This document shows, piece by piece, positions 6,791-14,011 of a stretch of DNA of 21,540 bases. Made by a program: the position numbers and the translations under genes. The notes beneath the pieces are model-generated. The model worked only from the letters and a program-made list of their open reading frames with translations, was not told the DNA's origin and made no database searches. The stretch comes from an uncultured Clostridia bacterium. GTDB lineage: Bacteria; Bacillota; Clostridia; Christensenellales; Pumilibacteraceae. The stretch covers positions 1 through 21,540 of the forward strand of contig CAKQDN010000030.1 in the NCBI GenBank assembly GCA_934229275.1, given 5' to 3'. Numbering within the stretch: the stretch's first letter is position 1; every line of letters begins with the position of its first letter.

Positions 6791-9217
6791 ATGAGATTAC
6801 CTTACACCGAAAATGCAAAAACGGCACTCATCACCGCAGAAAAAGTTGCAGGTGCCTACGGCGGCGGAGCAATCGGAACCGAACATATTCTGTACGGTCT
6901 GGTCGCGACCGAACGCTGCACCGCAAGCAGAGTGCTTCGTAAATACGGCGTCGATACGTCCAGTTTCGACGGCGAATATATGACTATGTCCGGCGGATTC
7001 ATGGACAGCCACAGTTTCACTTCGGGCGCCGCAAACGCGCTCGTCAACGCCGAACGCCTTGCCATGAAATTCGGCAAGAAAGTAGTGGGAACCGAACAGA
7101 TTCTCTACTGCCTGTTGCTCGATCCGTCCAGTGCCGCAGGAGCAATCCTCGGTAACCTCGGAGCCGATCAGGACGCTATTTTGGGCGAACTCGAAGGCTA
7201 CGTCAGCGGAGAGAAGAGAAGCGAAGCGGAAGGCGGCGAAAACGGCGACGACAAGCAACTTCCCACCGAACTTAACGACCTCGGCATAGACCTTACCAAA
7301 AAGGCTCGCGAAAACAAACTCGATCCCATCATCGGCAGAAAAGAGGAAATCGAACGCATCATTCAGATTCTCTGCCGTAAAACCAAAAACAACCCCGTGC
7401 TTATAGGCGAACCGGGCGTCGGCAAGAGCGCCGTGGTCGAAGGACTCGCACGCGCGATAGTCGAAGGCAACGTGCCCGAACTGCTTAAAAACAAAATGGT
7501 GTTCGCGCTCGATATAGGCTCGCTGGTCGCAGGCACCAAATACCGCGGCGCGCTCGAAGAAAAACTCAAAGGCGCGATAGACCTCATCCGCAAACAGGGC
7601 AATATAATCGTGTTCATCGACGAGTTGCACACGCTTGCGCAAGCCGGCAGCAAAGAGGGCGAAGTTTCGCCTGCGGATATATTAAAGCCTTATCTCGCAC
7701 GCGGCGAACTGCAAACCATCGGTGCTACCACTACCGAAGAATATCGTAAATTCATCGAAAAGGATAAAGCGCTCGAACGTCGTTTCCAGCCTATCATAGT
7801 CGCGCCCCCGTCGGTTGACGATACCATCGAAATTCTCAAAGGTCTTAAAGAGAATTACGAGGCGTTCCACAAGGTCAAAATAAGTGACGACGCGATCGTC
7901 GCGGCAGCCAAACTGTCCGACAGATATATAACCGATCGTTTCCTTCCCGATAAAGCCATCGACCTTATCGACGAAGCGATGAGCCGCGTTAAAGTTTCGT
8001 CCACCACCGTGCCTGAAAGTTTTAAACAGCAGCAGGAAAAACTCGAAAACATCAAGGCTTGCCTCGACGAAGCGGTAAAGGCGCAGGACTTCGAAAAAGC
8101 AGGTATGCTTAAACGCGAACGCGACGAACTCATCTCGCGCATGTCCGACGAAAAAGTCAACTGGGCAAAAGCCAACGAGCAGCAGGTCCGCACGATAACC
8201 GCCGACGACATCGCCGAAATCGTGTCCAAATGGACCAAAATCCCGGTAAACAAACTCAACGAAACCGAGTCCGACAGACTTATGAAACTGGAAGAAATTC
8301 TGCATAAACGCGTTATAGGTCAGGACGAGGCTATAAGAAGCGTATCACGCGCTATAAGAAGAGCGAGAGCCGGACTTAAAGATCCGTCCCGTCCGATAGG
8401 CTCGTTCCTGTTCCTCGGACCTACGGGCGTGGGCAAAACCGAACTTACCAAGGCACTCAGCGAAGCCATGTTCGACGACGAGAACTCCATCATAAGACTG
8501 GATATGTCCGAGTATATGGAATCGCACTCTGTTTCCAAACTCATCGGCGCACCGCCCGGATACGTCGGATTCGACGACGGCGGTCAACTTACCGAACAGG
8601 TACGTCGTAAACCTTATTCCGTAGTCCTGTTCGACGAGATCGAAAAGGCTCACCCCGACGTTTACAATATCATGTTGCAGATTCTCGACGACGGCAGACT
8701 CACCGACGGTCAGGGCAGACTGGTGGACTTCAAAAACACCATCATCATCATGACCAGTAACGTGGGCGTCGCAGAACTCAAAAACAATCGTCAGGCGCTC
8801 GGATTCGCCGAGGGTAACCCTGCCGAAATCAACAAGTCCACCGACGAAGTGCTCGGAGCGGCTCTTAAACGTCACTTCAAGCCCGAATTCCTCAACAGAA
8901 TAGACGTCATTTGCTTCTTCCATTCGCTCACCGCGGACGAAATCAAGCAGATTGCCGGTATTCTCATCAGAAAATTCGAGAAAACGCTTAAAGAACGCAA
9001 CATCACGCTTCAGATTTCCGACGCCGCTATGGACTATATCGTCAAACAAGGCTACGACATCGAATACGGTGCGCGTCCTTTGAGAAGAGTCATCGAACAG
9101 AAACTCGAGGACAATATCGCCGAAGGCATTATCGATCGCAGCATCACCGATAACAGTACCGTTTCCGTCGATTTCGACGGCGAAGGCATCACGATTAACG
9201 GTAAACGCGGTCTGTAA
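6791..9217 (+). CDS. clpC: Clp protease ATPase subunit ClpC
   Basis: This 808-residue AAA+ unfoldase feeds substrates to ClpP. It has two N-terminal Clp repeats (about 1-145), with GTEHILYGL and GTEQILYCL keeping the acidic phosphoarginine-contact residues. The first AAA+ domain has Walker A GEPGVGKS (from 206) and Walker B IVFIDELH. A UVR-type middle domain follows (LDEAVKAQDFEKAG). The second AAA+ domain has Walker A GPTGVGKT (from 543) and VVLFDEIEKAHPDVYNI. The LGF tripeptide (about 670-672) is the ClpP-docking loop. The start is ATG 6791 with AAAGGAGGTG six bases upstream; the GTG at 6782 lies within that ribosome binding site. No promoter was seen in the 84-base gap after mcsB, so it should follow the CtsR-controlled transcript. 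Confidence 0.97.
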   Translation: MRLPYTENAKTALITAEKVAGAYGGGAIGTEHILYGLVATERCTASRVLRKYGVDTSSFDGEYMTMSGGFMDSHSFTSGAANALVNAERLAMKFGKKVVGTEQILYCLLLDPSSAAGAILGNLGADQDAILGELEGYVSGEKRSEAEGGENGDDKQLPTELNDLGIDLTKKARENKLDPIIGRKEEIERIIQILCRKTKNNPVLIGEPGVGKSAVVEGLARAIVEGNVPELLKNKMVFALDIGSLVAGTKYRGALEEKLKGAIDLIRKQGNIIVFIDELHTLAQAGSKEGEVSPADILKPYLARGELQTIGATTTEEYRKFIEKDKALERRFQPIIVAPPSVDDTIEILKGLKENYEAFHKVKISDDAIVAAAKLSDRYITDRFLPDKAIDLIDEAMSRVKVSSTTVPESFKQQQEKLENIKACLDEAVKAQDFEKAGMLKRERDELISRMSDEKVNWAKANEQQVRTITADDIAEIVSKWTKIPVNKLNETESDRLMKLEEILHKRVIGQDEAIRSVSRAIRRARAGLKDPSRPIGSFLFLGPTGVGKTELTKALSEAMFDDENSIIRLDMSEYMESHSVSKLIGAPPGYVGFDDGGQLTEQVRRKPYSVVLFDEIEKAHPDVYNIMLQILDDGRLTDGQGRLVDFKNTIIIMTSNVGVAELKNNRQALGFAEGNPAEINKSTDEVLGAALKRHFKPEFLNRIDVICFFHSLTADEIKQIAGILIRKFEKTLKERNITLQISDAAMDYIVKQGYDIEYGARPLRRVIEQKLEDNIAEGIIDRSITDNSTVSVDFDGEGITINGKRGL

Positions 9218-9243
9218 TATAGCAGCCGAGGGTAAACGTAGAC

Positions 9244-9265
9244 GGTCGGGACGGAAATCCCGACC
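9244..9265 (+). other. hairpin in the clpC 3' tail
   Basis: GGTCGGGA (9244-9251) pairs perfectly with TCCCGACC (9258-9265) around CGGAAA. No U-run follows, so it is not a terminator by itself. It starts a 180-base structured tail between the clpC stop and the terminator at 9400. Confidence 0.55.
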
Positions 9266-9399
9266 CGATGCGTACTCGCGGCAAGAGCGTGCGGTTAGAG
9301 TATCGCCGAGGTAAAACGACAGGAGTATAAACTTGTTGCCGGTCGCTCTAGTCCCGCCACGCCATAATAACGACAATTCTTCAATATTCTCCTTGCACG

Positions 9400-9441
9400 A
9401 AGGACGGTAAAGCCAAAACGCTTCCCGCCCTTTGTTTTTTT
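9400..9441 (+). terminator. terminator of the ctsR-clpC operon
   Basis: AAGGACGG (9400-9407) pairs with CCGCCCTT (9425-9432) with one mismatch, extended inward by AAGC (9410-9413) with GCTT (9420-9423). A T-run follows at 9435-9441. The rest of the gap, 9442-9546, holds no credible gene. Confidence 0.8.
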
Positions 9442-9546
9442 GCGAAAGGCAATATCGGCAAGCGTTTTCCTCTTCTCGGGACGTGCAAATCGGACGTTAA
9501 ACGGGGGAACGAGCAAATTTTCGGAGTTATTTTCGTTAAATCGGTA

Positions 9547-9575
9547 TTGACAAAGGCGTATCGATGTGGTATAAT
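9547..9575 (+). promoter_or_regulatory. consensus, extended -10 promoter of hpf
   Basis: TTGACA (9547-9552), 17 bases and TATAAT (9570-9575) match the consensus, and TGG just before the -10 box makes it an extended -10. Start is expected near 9582. The mRNA would open with a hairpin, GGCGGAAG (9583-9590) with CTTCCGTC (9599-9606), which may protect its 5' end. No CtsR or HrcA site is seen. Confidence 0.9.
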
Positions 9576-9646
9576 AAACACAGGCGGAAGAGGCTTTACT
9601 TCCGTCCTGAACAAAAATCAAAAATCTATATCAGGGGGTTACTTCT

Positions 9647-10165
9647 ATGAAAATCGATTTTTTGTGCAGAAACTATGAAGCAAGCGACAAACTGAAAGAC
9701 GTCATCACCAAAAAGGTGGACAGGCTGGACAAGTTTTTCGAGGACGACACGAAAGTTAAGATAGTCCTTAAAGAAGCGAACAACGTTCAGACCATGGAAC
9801 TTACCATCGCGGTAAGCGGTGGCGTTCTCCGCGCGGAAGTCAGCGGCAAAAACATGTACGAACTCATCGATCAGGCGCTTCCCAAACTCGAAAAGCAGAT
9901 TATCAAGCATCACGCCAAGATGAAGGATAAGAAGTTCAAAGTCAAGGATTTTGCAGGCGAAACGGACAAGCCCGTCGAGCCCGAAAAACAGGTCGTGAGA
10001 AGCAAAGCGTTCGAACTTACTCCCATGACCGTGGAAGACGCAATAGAAGAGATGGAACTCGTAGGTCACGAGTTTTACGTATTCCTCAACCGCGCAACCG
10101 GAAACGTCAGCGTGCTTTACACGCGTCGCGACGGCAACTACGGCTTGATCGAAGGAATAAGATAA
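9647..10165 (+). CDS. hpf: ribosome hibernation promoting factor, long form (HPF)
   Basis: This 172-residue protein binds the 30S decoding region of idle ribosomes and dimerises to form inactive 100S particles. The N-terminal S30AE domain spans about 1-100 and a short Lys/Glu/Pro linker follows. The C-terminal dimerisation domain (about 118-172, KAFELTPMTVEDAIEEME, FLNRATGNVSVLYTRRDGNY) marks the long form usual in Gram-positive bacteria. The ATG has AGGGGG about nine bases upstream. It has its own very strong promoter and sits between the Clp operon and pgi, so this stretch groups stress and dormancy functions. It could be co-transcribed with pgi, since no clear terminator separates them. 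Confidence 0.97.
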   Translation: MKIDFLCRNYEASDKLKDVITKKVDRLDKFFEDDTKVKIVLKEANNVQTMELTIAVSGGVLRAEVSGKNMYELIDQALPKLEKQIIKHHAKMKDKKFKVKDFAGETDKPVEPEKQVVRSKAFELTPMTVEDAIEEMELVGHEFYVFLNRATGNVSVLYTRRDGNYGLIEGIR

Positions 10166-10183
10166 GCAAATAACAGCCGAAAA

Positions 10184-10219
10184 GCGAGGAGTCGACTGCC
10201 AAAGTCGGCTCTTCCTTGC
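10184..10219 (+). other. leader hairpin between hpf and pgi
   Basis: GCGAGGAG..CGACT pairs with AGTCG..CTTCCTTGC with small bulges. No U-run follows, so it is unlikely to stop transcription fully. It could protect or process the mRNA between the two genes. Confidence 0.4.
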
Positions 10220-10246
10220 GGTTAAAAGATAAAAGGAGTTATCACA

Positions 10247-11638
10247 ATGAATTTAAGACTGGATTACAACAACATGATGACCGAGGCAATCGGCAGCGAA
10301 GGACTGGAAGAGAGCGTGTTCGGAAAGAACGCCGCGCTCATCGAAAAGGCTTATAAAAACGTCATGGACAATCGCGGTAAGGGCTGGCAGGAATGGTGCG
10401 ATCTGCCCTTCGTCAAGGACGATTATCTCGACGAAATGATCGCATATTGCAACGGTATCCGCGAAAAAGCCGAATCGTTCGTAGTGTTCGGTATCGGCGG
10501 AAGCGCGCTCGGTCCGATCGCCGTTTTGCAGGCGCTTATGCATCTTCATCACAACGAACTGCCCGCAGCAAAGAGAAAGGCTCCCAAATTCTACGTCGAA
10601 GACAACGTCGACCCCGAAAGAATGGCAGCCCTTTTAGACGTAATCGACATCAAAACCACTTATTTCAACGTTATCACCAAGAGCGGCGAAACCAGCGAAA
10701 CTTTAAGCCAGTTCCTCATCGTGTACGATCTGCTTAAAAAAGAACTCGGCAAAGAAGAGGCTAAAAAGCACATCGTCGTCACCACTTCGGACGGCAAGGG
10801 AACGCTTTACAACCTCGCGAAAACCGAAGGCTTCAAGCATTATGCGGTTCAGCCGGGCGTAGGCGGAAGATTCTCCGTTCTCTGTCCCGTCGGTCTCGTG
10901 CCGTTCGCAGTCATGGGTATCGACATCAAGGCTATGCTTAAAGGCGCAGCCGAAATGAGCAAGGCATCCGCCGTTGCGGACGTCAGAAAGAACCCTGCTC
11001 TTATAAGCGCGTTCATGCAGTACGAAGAAATGAAGCGCGGCAAGAACATCAGCGTTCTGATGCCCTACGCCGACAGTCTTAAATACATGGCAGACTTCTA
11101 CTGCCAGATCTGGGCTGAATCGCTCGGTAAAGCGGTCGATTACGACGGCAAAACCGTAAACGCCGGTCAGACCCCCGCAAAATCGCTGGGCGTTACCGAT
11201 CAGCACAGTCAGGTTCAGCTGTACACCGAAGGTCCGTTCGATAAAGTAGTCACCTTCATCGGCGTGGACAACTACCGCGCGACCGAAGTCATTGCCGACG
11301 ACAAAGACGTTGCCGCTTGCGACTTTTTGAAAGGTCACACCATGAACGAACTCATCAACTGCGAGAGAAAGGCGACCGAGTACGCGCTCCGCAAGGCAAA
11401 CAGAGCGAACTTCACCGTCTATCTGCCCGAAGTCAACGCAGAAACCGTGGGCGAACTTTTAATGTACTTCATGTACGAAACCGCTTTCGCAGGCGCAATG
11501 CTCAATATCGACACGTTCAATCAGCCCGGCGTCGAAGAAGGCAAAAAGGCTACGTTCGCAATGCTCGGCAGAGCCGGCTACGAAGCAAAACTTCAGGAAG
11601 TCAACGCCGCTAAAAAATTCGATAAATACACCGTTTAA
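10247..11638 (+). CDS. pgi: glucose-6-phosphate isomerase
   Basis: This 463-residue enzyme interconverts glucose 6-phosphate and fructose 6-phosphate in glycolysis and gluconeogenesis in the cytoplasm. It carries VFGIGGSALGP, the SGETSETLSQF phosphate-binding loop, the first PGI signature GVGGRFSVL (about 204-212) and the second signature around FNQPGVEEGKK (about 424-434). The length is that of the compact bacterial form. The ATG has AAAGGAG eight bases upstream. It follows hpf after 81 bases without a recognisable promoter and is followed by a membrane-protein gene 41 bases on, so the three may form one transcript ending at 12353. Confidence 0.97.
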   Translation: MNLRLDYNNMMTEAIGSEGLEESVFGKNAALIEKAYKNVMDNRGKGWQEWCDLPFVKDDYLDEMIAYCNGIREKAESFVVFGIGGSALGPIAVLQALMHLHHNELPAAKRKAPKFYVEDNVDPERMAALLDVIDIKTTYFNVITKSGETSETLSQFLIVYDLLKKELGKEEAKKHIVVTTSDGKGTLYNLAKTEGFKHYAVQPGVGGRFSVLCPVGLVPFAVMGIDIKAMLKGAAEMSKASAVADVRKNPALISAFMQYEEMKRGKNISVLMPYADSLKYMADFYCQIWAESLGKAVDYDGKTVNAGQTPAKSLGVTDQHSQVQLYTEGPFDKVVTFIGVDNYRATEVIADDKDVAACDFLKGHTMNELINCERKATEYALRKANRANFTVYLPEVNAETVGELLMYFMYETAFAGAMLNIDTFNQPGVEEGKKATFAMLGRAGYEAKLQEVNAAKKFDKYTV

Positions 11639-11679
11639 GCCGAAAACGTTTGTTTTAGCCGCTTAAACGAGGAGAAATC

Positions 11680-12291
11680 ATGAAAAAACTCAGTAAGTAT
11701 GTCAAAAATACGCTGCTGCGCAAGTGTATCGCGGCATGCCTGTACATCGTTATAGGCGTGCTGATGATAGCCGTGCGCGGAGAGGCGCCTGCCTGGACGT
11801 GCCGTATTCTCGGCGCCGGACTGTGTGCGATAGGACTTTATAACCTCGTCTATCATTTTGTGCAGAACGAACTGATTATCGGGCTTCCGTGCGACGTCAT
11901 GATGATAGTTGCCGGCGTTCTTTTGCTCGTGCTTGCCGAATTTATCGCGGCGGTGGTTGCAATACTGCTGGGCGTGTTCATGATTTTTAAGTCGATTTTC
12001 GGGCTTCAGGGCGCGCTTATCGACAAAAAAGCCGGTATGCGCTCGTGGATCGTCGATTTCGTGTACGCGATACTCACGCTCGTTATGGGAATCGCGCTCA
12101 TCGTTCCGTCGCTCGGCGGTATGGACGTGCTTATTCTCGCGCTCGGTATCGTGCTTGTGGTTGACGGCGTACTTGGTCTGGTCGCACTCGTTCTGTCGCT
12201 GGTTATGGACAGAAAAGCGGTGACCGACGCCGACTGCGTGGTCGATGCCGAAACACTCGATTCCACCGACGCCGACGATCACGACAATTAA
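11680..12291 (+). CDS. DUF308-type multi-pass membrane protein
   Basis: This 203-residue protein has about six hydrophobic segments, arranged as three pairs of short helices (roughly 15-35, 43-60, 66-85, 86-105, 124-143, 147-172). It ends in an acidic cytoplasmic tail rich in Asp. This is the layout of the DUF308/HdeD-like family, whose member HdeD is linked to acid resistance in Escherichia coli; no specific role can be claimed here. The short basic N-terminus (MKKLSKYVKNTLLRK) suggests it is inside the cell. GAGGAG lies six bases before the ATG. It follows pgi by 41 bases and is closed by a terminator. Confidence 0.75.
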   Translation: MKKLSKYVKNTLLRKCIAACLYIVIGVLMIAVRGEAPAWTCRILGAGLCAIGLYNLVYHFVQNELIIGLPCDVMMIVAGVLLLVLAEFIAAVVAILLGVFMIFKSIFGLQGALIDKKAGMRSWIVDFVYAILTLVMGIALIVPSLGGMDVLILALGIVLVVDGVLGLVALVLSLVMDRKAVTDADCVVDAETLDSTDADDHDN

Positions 12292-12316
12292 ACCGCAAAA
12301 TATTTGAATATAACGA

Positions 12317-12353
12317 AAAACGACGGAGCATATTTTTTCTCCGCCGTTTTTTT
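12317..12353 (+). terminator. terminator after the DUF308 gene
   Basis: AAAACGACGGAG (12317-12328) pairs with CTCCGCCGTTTT (12339-12350) with one mismatch, and the T-run extends to 12353. It closes the hpf-pgi-DUF308 stretch. Confidence 0.85.
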
Positions 12354-12361
12354 AGCCCGTT

Positions 12362-12394
12362 TTTAAAGCCTCTCCCGGAGTGAGAGGCTTTAAA
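12362..12394. repeat. perfect 13-bp inverted repeat
   Basis: TTTAAAGCCTCTC (12362-12374) pairs exactly with GAGAGGCTTTAAA (12382-12394) around CCGGAGT. Its left arm shares TTTAAAGCCTC with the element at 4370. Confidence 0.75.
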
Positions 12395-12431
12395 GAAGTC
12401 GGTTGGTTTTAAAGTACATAGTTTGTGAGAA

Positions 12432-12465
12432 TTTGTAGGGGAGGGGTCTCCCCTCCCGAAAAAAC
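12432..12465. repeat. GC-rich hairpin repeat module
   Basis: GGGAGGGG (12439-12446) pairs with CCCCTCCC (12450-12457) around TCT, preceded by TTTGTA and followed by GAAAAAACA. I see one copy in the window. It resembles dispersed intergenic repeats of Clostridia (from memory, unverified). Confidence 0.5.
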
Positions 12466-12525
12466 AAGGCTTATTTTTCCTGCTATACATAATCAGAAAA
12501 ACCAACCTTGATTTACTATTCATCT

Positions 12526-12568
12526 AACTCAAAAGTTTTTGTTTTACTTTTTTACAAAAAAGCAAGCG
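12526..12568. repeat. dispersed AT-rich palindromic repeat, copy B
   Basis: AACTCAAAAGTTTTTG then TTTTACTTTTTTACAAAAAAG, matching copy A (42-84) and copy C (12710-12750) with few differences. Confidence 0.7.
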
Positions 12569-12572
12569 ACTT

Positions 12573-12598
12573 GCCGCGACGGAGAGGGCGATTTAAAA
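12573..12598. repeat. right-half copy of the 4369-4429 element
   Basis: CGACGGAGAGGG (12577-12588) followed by CGATTTAAAA repeats the right end of the element at 4409-4429. The matching left half is not adjacent. Confidence 0.5.
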
Positions 12599-12618
12599 TA
12601 CGCAGATACATAGTCAAC

Positions 12619-12680
12619 GCTTTCGATCCCCCGGTCACCTGGCGGTGACAGCCCCCTTTACGAAAAGGGGCCTTTAAATA
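12619..12680. repeat. double-hairpin repeat module
   Basis: Two stems lie side by side: GTCACC with GGTGAC (about 12634-12649), then CCCCTTT with AAAGGGG around ACGA (about 12654-12671). TTTAAAT follows. It looks like a non-coding intergenic repeat; only one copy is visible here. Confidence 0.5.
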
Positions 12681-12709
12681 CGGTCGATTATTTTATAGAC
12701 GCACTGATT

Positions 12710-12750
12710 AACTCAAAAGTTTTTTGCTTATTTTTTTACAAAAAGTAAAC
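12710..12750. repeat. dispersed AT-rich palindromic repeat, copy C
   Basis: AACTCAAAAGTTTTTTGC then TTATTTTTTTACAAAAAGTAA, the closest relative of copies A and B. Copies B and C lie 184 bases apart in the same orientation. Confidence 0.7.
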
Positions 12751-12783
12751 GGATAGCCAACGGATAGGGGGAGTGAACACATG

Positions 12784-12820
12784 CTCCGATAATTTTTAGT
12801 TTGCTAAAACTCGGTCGGAG
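12784..12820. repeat. nested hairpin module
   Basis: The outer stem is CTCCGA (12784-12789) with TCGGAG (12815-12820). The inner stem is TTTTAG (12794-12799) with CTAAAA (12804-12809) around TTTG. Confidence 0.5.
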
Positions 12821-12917
12821 TTTGCGACGGGAACGCATTTTGTTGTTTGAAAAATCGGAAAACCGGGTCGGACTTGACAAAAAACGCTAAAATTTTTCAT
12901 ATAAATGCGGCAAACGC

Positions 12918-12969
12918 TTGCATTTTTTTAAATGTCGGGGTATCATTTATATGTGGGCGAGTATCGCCC
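12918..12969 (+). promoter_or_regulatory. probable promoter of the dgt-dnaG-sigma-rpoD operon, with a 5' stem
   Basis: TTGCAT (12918-12923) and TATCAT (12941-12946) are 17 bases apart; start is expected near 12953. The RNA would begin with GGGCGA (12955-12960) paired to TCGCCC (12964-12969) around GTA. A second -35-like TTGACA at 12874-12879 has only a weak -10 (CATATA at 12898). Confidence 0.6.
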
Positions 12970-13006
12970 TGTATTTTAACGTGGAAAAGAGGAGGTTCGG
13001 CGCGAT

Positions 13007-14002
13007 TTGAGAGATTATTTAAGCGATATTTATCGGATGGAAGACGAATTTTTCTCGCCGTACGCGGCAAAATCGAAAGATACGCGCGGCAGGCAGAAAA
13101 AGATAGACCCCAGTCCAATGCGCACGGAATACCAGCGTGACCGCGACCGCATCATTCACTGCAAAGCGTTCCGTCGGCTCAAACACAAAACGCAGGTATT
13201 TCTCTCCCCCGAAGGCGATCACTACCGCACGCGGCTTACTCACACGCTCGAAGTTGCGCAGATAGCCCGTTCGATTGCGCGCGCTCTCAAACTCAACGAA
13301 GATTTAACCGAAGCGATAAGCCTCGGTCACGACCTCGGTCATACTCCGTACGGGCATGCAGGAGAGAGGGCTCTCAGCGAATTCACTCATTTCGAGCATA
13401 ACGAGCAGTCGTTGCGCGTCGTGGACTATCTCGAATACGACGGCAAGGGCATGAATCTTACGTTCGAGGTGCGCGACGGCATACTCAATCACACCAGTCG
13501 CGGGAACGCCGCAACGCTCGAAGGACATGTGGTTGCGTGGAGCGACCGCATCGCCTACATAAACCACGATATCGACGACGCCGTTCGCGCAGGCGTAATA
13601 AAAAACGAGGACATACCCAAGCACTACCGCGAAGTTTTCGGCGAATATCACGGTAAGCGAATCGACAGCATGATCATGGACGTCATCGAAAACAGTTTCG
13701 GGCAGGATTACGTCAGCCCGTCCGACAAGATTAAAGAAGACATCGCAGGGCTGCGCGAATGGATGTTCGAAAACGTCTATCGTTCGCCGCTCGCCAAAAG
13801 CGAAGAGCATAAGGCGATCGACATGATCAAATACCTGTACGAGTATTTCTATAATAATTTCGAACTTATTCCCGAAGAAATACGCGCAAATCAAGGTACG
13901 AAAGAGCAAAAAGTGTGCGACCATATCGCCATGATGAGCGATCAGTATGCAGTGCGCGTGTACGAAGATATAACCATTCCGAAGAGTTGGAGCAAGATTT
14001 AA
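13007..14002 (+). CDS. dgt: HD-domain deoxyguanosine triphosphate triphosphohydrolase (dGTPase)-like protein
   Basis: This 331-residue protein belongs to the dGTPase family, which splits dGTP to deoxyguanosine and triphosphate and so limits the dNTP pool. Metal-binding residues are visible as His79 (THTLEVAQIA), His108-Asp109 (GHDLGHTPYGHAGE) and Asp180 (SDRIAYINHD). The TTG start at 13007 is chosen because AGAGGAGG lies 11 bases upstream and the N-terminus, with SPYAAKSKDTRGR, matches family members from there. The first in-frame ATG (13037) has no ribosome binding site. It heads the dnaG-rpoD operon, a common position in Bacillota, and ends nine bases before dnaG. Confidence 0.93.
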   Translation: MRDYLSDIYRMEDEFFSPYAAKSKDTRGRQKKIDPSPMRTEYQRDRDRIIHCKAFRRLKHKTQVFLSPEGDHYRTRLTHTLEVAQIARSIARALKLNEDLTEAISLGHDLGHTPYGHAGERALSEFTHFEHNEQSLRVVDYLEYDGKGMNLTFEVRDGILNHTSRGNAATLEGHVVAWSDRIAYINHDIDDAVRAGVIKNEDIPKHYREVFGEYHGKRIDSMIMDVIENSFGQDYVSPSDKIKEDIAGLREWMFENVYRSPLAKSEEHKAIDMIKYLYEYFYNNFELIPEEIRANQGTKEQKVCDHIAMMSDQYAVRVYEDITIPKSWSKI

Positions 14003-14011
14003 GGAGAACTT

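Larger units (their letters stand above)
12354..12917. other. gene-free region packed with small palindromic repeats
   Basis: No open frame here has a ribosome binding site or a recognisable product. The region holds at least seven short hairpin or repeat modules, listed separately, some of which match copies elsewhere in the window. It separates two transcription units. There is no transposase. Confidence 0.75.

Noticed and set aside
6782..6793. Upstream GTG start for clpC
   Set aside because: It is inside the AAAGGAGGTG ribosome binding site; ATG 6791 is correctly spaced.
9289..9363. tRNA-like stretch ending CCCGCCACGCCA after clpC
   Set aside because: Length (75) and the CCA end look tempting, but the first seven bases do not pair with the acceptor 3' strand and there is no TTCRA T-loop or proper D-arm. 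I do not call a tRNA.
9295..9621. Minus-strand open frame of 108 codons in the clpC-hpf gap
   Set aside because: It crosses the operon terminator and the hpf promoter on the other strand, has no ribosome binding site and resembles no protein family.
12203..12523. Minus-strand frame over the DUF308 end and the repeat nest
   Set aside because: It runs through a terminator and several hairpins and shows no family resemblance.
12526..12750. CRISPR array suggested by spaced similar repeats
   Set aside because: There are only two copies here with 140 bases of other repeats between them, and no regular spacers or cas genes.
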